64,000 bases of DNA from Tetragonia tetragonoides (Eukaryota; Streptophyta; Magnoliopsida; Caryophyllales; Aizoaceae), in assembly GCA_038025085.1 (NCBI GenBank), contig CM076154.1, forward strand, positions 32,356,501-32,420,500. Direction: 5' to 3'. A program made the translations under genes and the position numbers. The notes under the pieces were generated by a model that saw nothing but the letters and a program-made list of their open reading frames with translations, was not told the DNA's origin and made no database searches. Shown in pieces: positions 36,501-45,491 of the stretch; within the stretch, counting starts at the first letter, position 1; each line of letters opens with the position of its first letter.

Positions 36501-37127
36501 ATGGTGAAATGTCACATTTTTGGTGATGGAAAATGGATGGGAGAATCTTGTGAGGTGGATGTGAGTAGGAAAGAGAAAAGATGAGATAAGGTGGAAGAGA
36601 AAATAGAAAAGGGAAAAACAAAAACAAAATAATAAATAATAAAAAAAGAAATAAAAAACGTGGGGGGGGGGGAGAATATTTTTTTTTTCTTTTTCTTTTT
36701 CTCCTCTTTTTTCCGGATGAGAGGGGAATTTATTTTTTTTTTATTTAATTTTTTGGGTGGGGGTTAATTCATGGAAAAGGGAAGGGTATTTTGGTATTCC
36801 TACTTGATACCATTATTCCATTTTGTCTTTAGCTATTGGATGAGAACATAGGAATATTGTGATGTCATGGAATGATGTCATGCATGATATCATAATTTCA
36901 ATCCTTATTTATTTTTTGCATTTTCTCTTTTATATTCTTTTTGGATTTTTGATTTATTTTTGCTTTTGGGCTTTGGGCTTTGCTTTGCTAATGGGTTGGG
37001 TCACCTTATGAACCTTAAATGCTCTTTTAGCCCAAATGACTTATTTAATTAGGGTAATTACAGTTAATGCTAATATTAACTGTAGTAATTATTTAAAAGA
37101 AATACATGTTAAAATTCGGTGTCTACA
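33547..37127 (-). repeat. 3' LTR of the gypsy element (left copy)
   Basis: Colinear with 47543-51580 from 33833 to 37127. The outer 286 bp (33547-33832) have no counterpart in the other LTR. Inside them a 50-bp unit is tandemly duplicated (33676-33725, 33726-33775), and each unit carries TGGCGACT on the element strand. About 670 bp present in the right LTR (48688-49357) are missing here near 34965. Confidence 0.8.
34101..34185 (-). other. Covarying pseudoknot-like motif, 3' LTR copy
   Basis: On the plus strand: GGGTTT (34101-34106), a TATT/AATA hairpin, TGCACTACGTA, CCA/TGG (34134/34163), GATCA, AAACCC (34170-34175), ACGTAGTT. It has the same architecture as the four internal copies, but the GGGTTT/AAACCC arm pair differs from all of them. 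Confidence 0.5.
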
Positions 37128-37142
37128 GATGCCCCTCGTTGG
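37128..37142 (-). promoter_or_regulatory. Polypurine tract of the LTR element
   Basis: On the element strand GAGGGGCATC directly precedes the 3' LTR start TGTAGACACC. The position and purine content fit the plus-strand primer. Confidence 0.6.
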
Positions 37143-37307
37143 CCGAGTTTCTGAGTAATTGATTAGGTTCCAAAGAAACAAAAGGTCAACGATACAAAAA
37201 GACTCCTAATTTTGACTTGCGAAAATGTTAATTATAACAAACCGATAATAATTATCGTTTAAATGGTAATGGCCTAGCCACTAACCACATTCTTCTGTGC
37301 ACCTCCG

Positions 37308-37530
37308 GGCATAACTTCTTTGATCTCGAAGTTTAACCTTTGTTCTTCTGGATGTTCTGGATATTCTGGATTTTCTGAACGTTTTTAACGTTCGGGATCT
37401 TCTGGAAGTTTTGGATTTTCGGGATATCTCTGGGCGTAACCTCTTTTACCTCGAGGTATAACCATAATTCTTCTCGGATGTTTTGAGGCGTAACCTCTTT
37501 TATCTCGAGGTATAACCATAATTCTTCTCG
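37308..37530. repeat. Minisatellite, unit about 54 bp
   Basis: GGCGTAACCTCTTTTACCTC-type units start at 37433 and 37487, with a diverged unit at about 37308 and CTGGATGTT/CTGGATATT words between. The minus strand reads open through it (EELWLYLE repeats), but this is probably incidental. It lies between the antisense ORF and the polypurine tract. Confidence 0.75.
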
Positions 37531-37740
37531 ACTCTTCCAATAATTCTTCCAAATCTTCGCGTGCATGCATGCACAATCATCTTCTTTTCCATTTTTCACT
37601 TCTTCATCTTCTTATTCCTCAATTTTTCATTCTTCCTAAATGCTTCTCTTATGCGAAATGCTTATGCTTTTTCAAATAAAAATTGCCCCTAGGCAAAACA
37701 TCTCTCTTTCGATTTGAAAGTTCAATTCAACATTTTTCTT

Positions 37741-37905
37741 CAAAAATCATTTTTCTCAAATTTCCAGAATTATTTTTTAAACAAAATCCGGGTTCATTTT
37801 TTTTCATAAAATCATTTCTCAAATTTCCGGAATAAAACCTGAATTCATTTTTTTCATAAAATCATTTCTCAAATGTTCGGAATAAAATCCGAGTTCATTT
37901 TTTTC
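37741..37905. repeat. Minisatellite, unit about 50 bp, three copies
   Basis: Units at 37806-37855 and 37856-37905 share CATTTCTCAAAT, CGGAATAAAA and GTTCATTTTTTTC-type words. A more diverged unit precedes them. Tandem repeats at this site of Tat elements are known as seeds of satellite DNA. Confidence 0.75.
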
Positions 37906-38139
37906 ATAAAAGACATCACTAAGCTATTAGTGAGGTTCATGTTCATCCAAGGATGGTACATTAGTTCACTAATGAACTATGTTAATGGCTCTTTTGAATT
38001 TTAATCACATAACTCAAATATCTCCCAAGATAGTATAGTTTGAATGCATGGGAAATGTTCATGTTTTATTTTGGTGAAAGGTGTAAGAGTGCTTATGTAA
38101 GGGGTTTAATGGCAAAATTGACAAGACCATCACCCTCTC

Positions 38140-38146
38140 CCTTTAT
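38140..38146 (+). promoter_or_regulatory. Possible TATA box of the antisense ORF
   Basis: TTTATAG lies in a CCCTCTCCC context about 100 bp before ATG 38245 and about 25 bp before a C/A-rich stretch suited to initiation. It is suggestive only. Confidence 0.3.
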
Positions 38147-38244
38147 AGCCATGGTCGGCCACCCCCATGGAGCACAACACTCCATTTTCTCTTCATCTTC
38201 TCCCTTCTTTACTTACTTCCATTCTTATTTCAAGCTCATTTCCC

Positions 38245-39303
38245 ATGGCTTTATCTTCCAGCAATGAAGTTGATAATGATTTTAGGCACAAACTCATCCA
38301 TTTCACTAAGGAAGTTAAACCCAAGAAAACACATTTTCTTATTCTCTTCATCAACTCAATTCAACCTTTCATGAGGCTCAAAATAAATTGGGACCTCATC
38401 GAAGTGTCTCTTCAATATTGGGATCCTATAGATCATGTTTATCGCTTCGGTACTCATGAGCTTTGCCCTCTAGTTGAGAAAGTTGAGGGATTCTTCACCC
38501 TCAGAAATGATGGTGCTCTTGTCACACCTCTTGCAAAGTTGTGTCATGAGAGGGACCTTAGCCTTGTCTTAGGCCTTCCTTTCTTCACTTCAAGAAATGT
38601 TCTCATGGGAGAATCTCTCCTTCTTGAGAACATATTTTCCATGTTCGAAAAGCCGAGGGCATACTTCCAAATGGAGGAGGGCGTCTCTTTTGAGTATGCA
38701 AGGTTGAATTCTCTTGCGTTACTTCTATTGGGTTCATACCTCTTGAAAGGAGGGAAAAGTTTGTGCCATGCACGGTGCTTGGGACTCATCAAGTCCATTG
38801 AGTTTGGCGGTAGGCTAGCTCCTCTTATACTCGGTGAGACCCTCTTGGGTCTTGACAACCTCAAACAAAACCCTTCTTCCTTCTTGAGGGGTTGTCCTCT
38901 TCTTCTCCATATGTGGCTACATGAGAAATTCGCTCTTCTAAATGCTCCCACTCGTTCTTATAAACCAAAGAACGTCCAAGAAAGGAGAAAGTCTCTCAAA
39001 TGTAAGAATTTGGAGAAAGAGGGTAATTGGGGTGACGCCTTTCAAGGCGAGATCAAATGGGTACAAGAGTTCATTCCTCTTGGCAAGGTGGTTTATTCGA
39101 CCGAGAATTATCGAGGTGTTCCACTCCCGGGGCTAACCCATATCACCTTTTATCTCCCGTGGCGTTGCTTACGCCAAATGGGTCTCAAGCAAATGCTCCT
39201 CCAACTTCCTCCAAATTGTGCTTCACCAAAAACGCCTATCTTCAAGGCTTTCAACGCATGGCTTCACTTTGGGGGTCCCGTCAAATTCTCATGGCTTCCC
39301 TGA
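38245..39303 (+). CDS. Antisense extra ORF of the retrotransposon, plant-mobile-domain (DUF7745-like) protein
   Basis: An intact frame of 352 codons from ATG 38245 (context CCCATGG) to TGA 39303. An upstream in-frame ATG at 38167 adds 26 residues but has a weaker context. It runs opposite to gag-pol, between integrase and the 3' LTR. The sequence LQYWDPIDHVYRFGTHELCPLVEKVEGFF followed by LSLVLGLPF and LLLGSYLL (quoted as short blocks) is typical of the DUF7745/aminotransferase-like plant mobile domain, found both in host proteins and in Tat and MULE-type transposons. Its role is unknown; nucleic-acid or chromatin interaction is only a guess. It is the only long element ORF with no stop, which suggests younger capture or selection. 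Confidence 0.65.
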   Translation: MALSSSNEVDNDFRHKLIHFTKEVKPKKTHFLILFINSIQPFMRLKINWDLIEVSLQYWDPIDHVYRFGTHELCPLVEKVEGFFTLRNDGALVTPLAKLCHERDLSLVLGLPFFTSRNVLMGESLLLENIFSMFEKPRAYFQMEEGVSFEYARLNSLALLLLGSYLLKGGKSLCHARCLGLIKSIEFGGRLAPLILGETLLGLDNLKQNPSSFLRGCPLLLHMWLHEKFALLNAPTRSYKPKNVQERRKSLKCKNLEKEGNWGDAFQGEIKWVQEFIPLGKVVYSTENYRGVPLPGLTHITFYLPWRCLRQMGLKQMLLQLPPNCASPKTPIFKAFNAWLHFGGPVKFSWLP

Positions 39304-39363
39304 GTCTTCATGATTCAACATTGGAAAAAGATTATGCATTTTGATTGATTAATCACTTAGTTA

Positions 39364-39765
39364 ATGAGGGAAAGCTCCAAAGTGCAGAAAATGGGCCATC
39401 GGGCCGCATCGGCCCTGTCGAAGGGCGGTTCGGGCGCGTTTGGAGGGCTGGCGGGCCGAGCTGGGCCGAGCCCAGGGTTGCCGGTGGACCCTTCGGGTCA
39501 TGCGGGTAGTGGTTCGAGTGAGCCAAGCGGGCTGCAGGGGGGTACCGGGCCTGGCGGGCCGTGGGTGAGGGGTGAGCAGAGTTGGACTGCTGTGGGTTTG
39601 GGTGCTGGGCCGTGTGTGGGTGCGGTTGCTGGGCCGCGCACGAATGAGGGAGCGGGTTGGGGTGGATTCGGTGCTGGGCCGAAATTGGTGAGAGAGGGAG
39701 AGTGGGTGGATGTTGGTGAGTGGGCCGAAAATGCTCCCAAAAAGAGGAGAGGCCCAATGTGATTG
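39364..39765. other. GC-rich block downstream of the antisense ORF
   Basis: Strikingly G-rich on the plus strand, with many GCTGGGCCG/GCGGGCC words in an otherwise AT-rich neighbourhood. All frames are fairly open because stops are rare in GC-rich DNA. A 132-codon Gly/Ala/Pro-rich frame (39364-39762) is probably not a gene, though a spliced tail exon of the antisense ORF cannot be excluded. Confidence 0.5.
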
Positions 39766-40149
39766 TGAGGGAAAATGGGTGGTGAAGCCCAATGTGTTTT
39801 TCTTTTGGTCTTTCTCTTTTTTTTTTTGGTAGGTTTAAACTTAGGCTTAAAATGAGCGAAATGAAAAAGTGTAATTCACTCATCTTATTGTACTTAGCCT
39901 TTGTAATAGTAAAAGACTTATTAAAGTCTATTATGAAATGGGAATTTATTTTGTGGTGGTAATTCATCTCTTAGCTATTTATGCACAAGATTATGACTCT
40001 AATCATTAGTGCAACATATATGCTCAATGGACACCTTAAACTAGATATCACCAATTTTAGAGTCCATGTCCAAAATTCACCACTTATTTTTTTTTATTGG
40101 CTTAAATCAACTATAATTGGGTTTGAAATTCCAAATTATAAGTCGACTC

Positions 40150-40205
40150 GTTTTTCTTTTTTTTTTCTTTTTTTTTTCTTTTTTTTTTTTTTTTTTTTTT
40201 GATTT

Positions 40206-40250
<45 letters not shown>
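40150..40250. repeat. Poly(T) tract (poly(A) on the element strand)
   Basis: Nearly continuous T with few interruptions, next to the first internal pseudoknot-like motif. Similar tracts lie at 44720-44760, 44891-44950 and 45099-45122. Confidence 0.9.
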
Positions 40251-40283
40251 GCATCTCTGTACAATAGCAAATAATCATAATTT

Positions 40284-40347
40284 TGACCGACCGAATCCTT
40301 GCGGATTGCCTACGTATCTCGTAAAGAGAATCAGGTCAGACGTAGTT
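40284..40347 (-). other. Covarying pseudoknot-like motif, internal copy 1
   Basis: On the plus strand: TGACC (40284-40288), hairpin AATCC/GGATT (40294-40298 and 40303-40307), TGCCTACGTA (P1 arm CTACGT 40310-40315), TCTC/GAGA (40317-40320 and 40326-40329), ATCA, GGTCA (40334-40338), ACGTAG (40340-40345). It follows the integrase gene. Confidence 0.6.
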
Positions 40348-40443
40348 CGGGCGCCAGCCCAGACATTGGTTCTTTTCTTCTCTTTTTTTTTCGTGCTCTC
40401 TACTGAGCTTTTCATACAAATTACATCATAGAAGATAAAGAAG

Positions 40444-41289
40444 TTAAGCATAAAACTTCTTCAATTGGTCCAGATTGGTTATGCTAGGAAGTTCATTCCC
40501 GTCCAAATCAGCTAACTTTACAGCTCCTCCAGGTGTGATCTCCTTGACCAGAAATGGACCGTACCAATTGGGTCGGAATTTGCCTCTAGGATCATGCATG
40601 GGTGCTCTATTCTCTTTTAGAACAAGACCTCCTTCTTGAATATCTCGACTTCTCACCTTCTTATTATAAGACCGAGCAATGCGGCGCTGGTAATTCTGGA
40701 TGTTGTTGAGAGCTGCAAGTCTCTTTTCGGCGATAAATGACAGTTCTTCATATCGAGCCTTATGCCAAAGCTTTTCGGGAATGCCACTCTCGGCAATGAC
40801 TCTCAAAGATTTAATCTCCGTTTCAATTGGAAGCATTGGTTCCATGCCGTATACCAGTGAGTACGGTGTTGCCCCAGTTGGCGTGCGAATTGATGATCTG
40901 AACCCCCAAAGGGCATATGGCAGCTTCTCAGGCCATTCTTTCGTTTTCTCAATCATCTTTGACAATATAGATTTGACCGTTTTGTTCGCGGCCTCAACAG
41001 CTCCATTAGTCTGGGGTCAGTATGGCGACGACTGGTGTTGCTTCACTTTGTACTTCAGGAGAGTCTCTTTGAGGTGCCCCTCGAATTGTGGACCATTATC
41101 AGATATCATCTCAAACGATAGGTCGTACCGGCAGATAATGTTTTTGATCACAAACTTGGACACTTGTCGTGCCCCCAGCTTGGAGTATGAGGTCGCTTCG
41201 ACCCACTTTGAGAAATAGTCAATTGCCACCAAAATGTATTGGTGCCCATTAGATGCTTTCGGATTGATTTGACCAATAATGTCAATGCC
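40444..41289 (-). pseudogene. pol: integrase core and C-terminal domain
   Basis: Reads in the same frame as the upstream pol pieces. GIDIIG carries the first catalytic Asp, SDNGPQF the second and NGAVEAANK the Glu, so the DDE triad is present. A GPFLVKEITPGGAVKLAD-type C-terminal domain follows and the gene ends near the motif LDQLKKFYA at 40444. Integrase inserts the cDNA into chromosomes. TGA 41290-41292 replaces the Trp before GID, and TGA 41017-41019 lies between PY and PQTNG. Both can be explained by one G-to-A or C-to-T change. Confidence 0.85.
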
Positions 41290-42603
41290 TCATGTTGAGA
41301 ACGGCCAGGGTGATGTCAGATTATGTAGCTCCGTAGAGGGCATATGATTCAGATTTGAGAATATCTGGCATTTCTTGCAAGCTCTGACATACATATAGCA
41401 ATCATGCTCCAATGTAGTCCAATAATATCCAGTTCGCAGAATCTTCTTAGCAAGCATCTTTCCATTCATATGCGGGCCACAATCACCCCCGTGCACTTCT
41501 TTCATGATCTTCTGCGCTTCTCTGGAATCAACACAGAGTTGGAGGGTCCCGTCAAACCTTTTATGGTACAACTTGTCCATATAAAGTGCGAAATGAGACG
41601 CAAGGCGGCGGATAGCCAGCTGATCTTTCTTTGAACTCTCTTGAGGATAAGAGTAGTCGTTTAAGTACTTTCTGATATCCGTGTACCACGGTTCATTTTC
41701 TGAATCGGTAATTAGATTTACATGATCACATGATATGGCAGGCTCATGCCGTTCTTCCAGAGTGATGGTCTGAGCTCGAATTTCCCTTTCCCAAACCAGA
41801 GTGGTTGCCAAATTGGCCAATGCATCTGTAAAAGTATTTTGCTCTCTGGGCAAGTGTCTGACAATAATATCATCAAAGCACGGGATGAACTGCTGTAAGC
41901 AGTCAGTGTACATCTGTAATCGTTCATCCAGGACTCTCCATGCCCCTATGGTCTGGGAAATGATGAGATTTGAGTCACCATATACCGTGAGGCGTCGTGC
42001 CCCTGCCGCCAAGGCTGCCTTTACACCGTAGATGCAAGCTTCATATTCAGTTGTATTGTTCGTGGTCGGCAAATCCAACTTGACCGAAAATGGTACATGC
42101 AATCTCTCCGGACTAATCAAAAGCACTCCGACTCCATTGCCCCTTTTGTTACAAGCTCCGTCAAAATACATCCTCCATTCGTCTTCTTGTATAGCATGAA
42201 TGTGTTCATCAGGTACAGTATCGTCACATTCTTCTTCAGACATGGGCCCATCTGCCAGAACATCCGCTAGCACTCGCCCTTTTACAGATTTTTGATTCAG
42301 ACATTGGATGTCGAATTCTGACAACAAAGCATGCCAACGAGCAATCCTTTCGCTCGTGATTGATTTATCGAATAAGTACTTGATAGGGTCCAATCTCGAG
42401 ACGAGATATGTGGTGTGAGCTTGGAGGTAGTGCTTTAACTTTCTTGTTGCATATACCAGAGATATGCATGTCTTTTCCAGAGGATTATATCGAGTTTCGT
42501 ACTCGAGAAGCTTCTTACTCAGATAGTAGATAGCCACTTCTTTTCTCGTTCCCTCTTCATATTGAGCCAGAAATGCCCCCATAGCAGTTTCGGTCACTGT
42601 GAG
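41290..42603 (-). pseudogene. pol: RNase H, second (archaeal-type) RNase H, integrase zinc finger
   Basis: First comes the RT-linked RNase H (TETAMGAFL, ISLVYATRKLKHYLQ), then a spacer, then a second RNase H starting MYFDGACNKRGNGVGV with the acidic residues of DGA, TEYEA, GDSNL and TDALA. An integrase HHCC finger follows (HGGDCGPH and CKKC, with the preceding C in CYMYVRA). Two RNase H domains in series are characteristic of Tat elements. The segment is open from the stop at 42604 to TGA 41290. Confidence 0.85.
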
Positions 42604-43668
42604 CTACAATATCAAAGGCTTCCCTGGTTGTGGGGGTGCCAGAATAGGAGGCTTCGCCAGATAGCTCTTCATCATTTCAAATGCCTTTTGGCAATCATCA
42701 TTCCACTGATGGGACGTACCCTTCCTGAGTAGCTTGAAATTTGGTTCACATTTCGAAGTCAGCTGAGAAATGAATCTGCTGATGTATTGAATTCTTCCCA
42801 GAAACCCTCGGATTTCCTTTTCAGTTCTTGGTGGTGGCAACTCAGAAATAGCCTTCACCTTGTCAGAATCAATTTCTATGCCCTTCTGGCTAATAACAAA
42901 TCCCAGGAGTTTACCAGATGTAACTCCGAACACACATTTCTGCGGGTTGAGCTTCAGATTGAACTTCCGGATACGATCAAAAAATATCTTCAAAGAGTAA
43001 AAGTGATCCTCTCGAGCATGGCTCTTAACTATTATATCATCCACATACATCTCAACAATATCATGAATTAGATCATGCAAAATCGTCGTCGCAGCTCGTT
43101 GATAGGTGGCCCCGGCATTTTTCAAACCAAAAGGCATGACCTTATAACAATACGTGCCCCAGGGGGTGATGAATGATGTCTTGATTTGATCTTCTAAAGC
43201 CATAAGGATTTGATTGTATCCTGAAAATCCATCCATGAATGAGAACATAGCATGTCCCGCTGTATTATCGACCAGCATGTCGATGTGTGGTAATGGAAAG
43301 CAGTCCTTCGGCGAAGCGGCATTCAAATATCGGAAGTCGATACACATTCTCACTCGACCATCTTTCTTGGGAGCAACAACAATGTTCGCCAGCCAATCTG
43401 GGTGCTTTACAGCCCGTAGAAATCCAGCATCAATCTGCTTCTGAACTTTTTCTTTAAACTTGAGACTAATCTCTGGTTTCATTCGACAGAGCTTCTGCTG
43501 CTTTGGCTTGCTATCAGGAAGCAAAGGAAGACGGTGCTCAGCAATACTGCGGTCAACACCCGGCATGTCGGCATAAGACCATGCAAATACACCCACATAT
43601 TCTCTCAACAACTCAGTGAAAGACTCTTGCATTTCAAGTGACAGAGATGACCCAATTTTAACTTATTT
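42604..43668 (-). pseudogene. pol: reverse transcriptase
   Basis: Ty3/gypsy RT with FAWSYADMPG before it, the KKDGRVRMCIDFRYLN block, FMDGFSGYNQI, LKNAGATYQR and the catalytic MYVDDIIVKS near 43035. It copies element RNA into DNA. TAG 42604-42606 stands between LIL and LTVTE, where the family has Tyr. Two TAA codons in the same frame lie just upstream, at 43669-43671 and six bases downstream of it on the minus strand. There is no frameshift in the RT itself. Confidence 0.9.
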
Positions 43669-44652
43669 TTAATTTTCTTTTAAGCCAATGTTTATTATTA
43701 TGGACTCTTCAATCGGTGATATGCATGTTTGTGGTGACTCATTGTCATATGGTAATGCATTATGATCAGAATCAAGCTCTTGTGCACAAATATGTTCAGA
43801 GAGAAGGATAGGATGGGTATTTTCAACATCGGACAGGTCATCCGACGAGGGATATTCTGTGGTGGAAGTGGTGGACTCATCAGTCTCACATTCATCAGAT
43901 ATGGGGCCCAGCAGGTGATCTGGCTCGGTATTTGGGTCGGTTGATGATTCTGAAGTGGTGGGTGTGTTTGGGCTACTGGATATTGGTTCAGGTGGATGGT
44001 TGCCCACATAAATCTTCACTTCTTGCCCTCCTTCTTTACCCTTGTACTCATAGCTCCATTTCCTCACAATGTGCTTTGATTCGATCAAATCAGTGGGATC
44101 GTATATATCGTCATTAAAATCAACCGTCTTGAAAAGTCGGTTCAGCACTCGGTAGCGGATATTCTCAACCCAATCATCTTTCTTTCCCTCATCCTTCAAC
44201 TTCTGACAATTCTCGGGATCATACACCTCAACATCATTGAAGAAAATCTCAAGACCTGGGAGTCTTCTATGCTCTCTTGATTCTAACCACGGCTCGAGAA
44301 AGCAATAGTAGAGTTTATTCTGTCCTGGCTGCACAAACTGCCCATTTAGCGTCTTGGAGATAGCCTTCGGTGCCCCTTGGCTGACACATGGGTTGTACCC
44401 TAACCCAAATCGGTTTCTGTTGTCCATCGGTAAGATAGGCTACTTAATGCCTCGACCATTCCTTCCAAGTCCGGTTCCCGGTACATGTCCCATTTTCAAC
44501 ATCATTCTTGCCCCTGGTGAATCAGCACTCATGATCCAGGTGGCCGGATGCCTGGTAGCAGGTAGGGAGGCTGATTTGGCTGTGGAGTTCGACATCTGGT
44601 TCCTGGGGAACAGGGAAAAATGAGGGCTCTTTTTTGTGGAGGGTATGAACAT
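43669..44652 (-). pseudogene. pol: G-patch and acidic linker region
   Basis: Minus-strand frame with ARMMLKMGHVPGTGLGRNG and, after TAG 44440-44442, NRFGLGYNP. Together these are a G-patch-like glycine motif, which in Tat pol follows the protease. A conserved-looking middle part and a long acidic Ser/Thr/Pro/Asp-rich linker lead towards RT. Upstream of the G-patch I find no DTG/DSG aspartic-protease motif. Confidence 0.65.
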
Positions 44653-44960
44653 ATGTGCACAAATGCATGATTATCATGGGAGACATCAAAATCACATGAT
44701 TAAAAGAAAAATCATTTTTGTTTTTTTTTTGTTTTTTTTGTTTTTTTTTGAAAATCTTTATTTTTGAAAAATGGACTTTCCCGAAAAGATCCTTGATTTT
44801 TTGAAAATAAAATCTTTTTGGTATTTATCCTCCACGTCAAACAGAGATAAATAAATAACCAGTTCTCGATATTCTCAAAGGCTTTCCACTTTTTTTTTTG
44901 CTTTTTCTATTTTTTTTCTTTGCTTTTCTCTCTCTCTCTTTTTTTTTTGGTAAAGTGGTT

Positions 44961-45067
44961 GGACCGCATCCGAAGGCTGCCTACGTATCTCCAATGTGTA
45001 CAAACATCATTTTCGAAAATATGGGATATTTTGAAAAGATGCATTGGAGAATCAGGTCCACGTAGTT
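44961..45067 (-). other. Covarying pseudoknot-like motif, internal copy 2
   Basis: On the plus strand: GGACC (44961-44965), a CATCC/GGCTG arm pair with one mismatch, TGCCTACGTA (CTACGT 44981-44986), TCTCCAATG (44988-44996) exactly pairing with CATTGGAGA (45042-45050), ATCA, GGTCC (45055-45059), ACGTAG (45060-45065). A poly(T) tract lies just upstream on the plus strand. Confidence 0.65.
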
Positions 45068-45130
45068 CTTCCTACTGACTGAGAGATTTCTTCTTCTTTT
45101 TTTTTCTTTCTTTTTTTTTTTTGTTTATTT

Positions 45131-45244
45131 CGGCCGAGCTCGAAGTGAGCGCCTACGTACCCCGTGCATGTGCATACATGTGTGTCTAATACATAGTCAA
45201 AAATAATGATTAAGTCCTACGGGGGATCAGGCCGTTACGTAATT
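45131..45244 (-). other. Covarying pseudoknot-like motif, internal copy 3
   Basis: On the plus strand: CGGCC (45131-45135), hairpin GCTC/GAGC (45138-45141 and 45147-45150), GCCTACGTA (CTACGT 45153-45158), CCCCGT (45160-45165) pairing with ACGGGG (45219-45224), ATCA, GGCCG (45230-45234), ACGTAA (one mismatch to ACGTAG). Confidence 0.65.
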
Positions 45245-45311
45245 CTGTTACAAGTGCTTAAGAAAAAAGGTTTACTTCCTAGATGGGTGACGAAAAGATT
45301 TACTTCCTAAT

Positions 45312-45425
45312 TGGTCGAACTCAAATGAGCTGCCTACGTACCCCAAGTACAGGTGAATACAAGTGTTTCTAATCAGAGTTGATAAGAGGGCACATTGATT
45401 CATGGGTATCAGACCATACGTAGTT
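45312..45425 (-). other. Covarying pseudoknot-like motif, internal copy 4
   Basis: On the plus strand: TGGTC (45312-45316), hairpin CTC/GAG (45320-45322 and 45327-45329), TGCCTACGTA (CTACGT 45334-45339), ACCC/GGGT (45340-45343 and 45404-45407), ATCA, GACCA (45412-45416), ACGTAG (45418-45423). Confidence 0.65.
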
Positions 45426-45491
45426 CTGGCCGGTTAATTAGCACAATTATTGGTTCTGAAAGAGAAACGGCTCCTTGTCGTTAAAATCTTT

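Larger units (their letters stand above)
44653..45491 (-). other. Spacer between gag and pol with poly(T) tracts and three repeated motifs
   Basis: No ORF of note. In plus-strand terms it holds alternating poly(T) tracts and three pseudoknot-like motif copies. This is where a protease would be expected. Confidence 0.7.

Noticed and set aside
37333..37599. Minus-strand ORF with repeated EELWLYLE
   Set aside because: It is produced by the 54-bp minisatellite; nothing else supports coding.
37308..37905. CRISPR-like array
   Set aside because: Directly adjoining tandem repeats without unique spacers, in a plant retrotransposon.
39353..39967. Long Pro/His/Ala-rich minus-strand frames and a Gly-rich plus-strand frame
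   Set aside because: All lie in the GC-rich block, where stop codons are rare by chance; no domain is visible.
40284..40347. Hammerhead ribozyme, suggested by CTGAT on the element strand
   Set aside because: The required CUGAUGA and GAAA boxes and three-way junction are absent in all copies.
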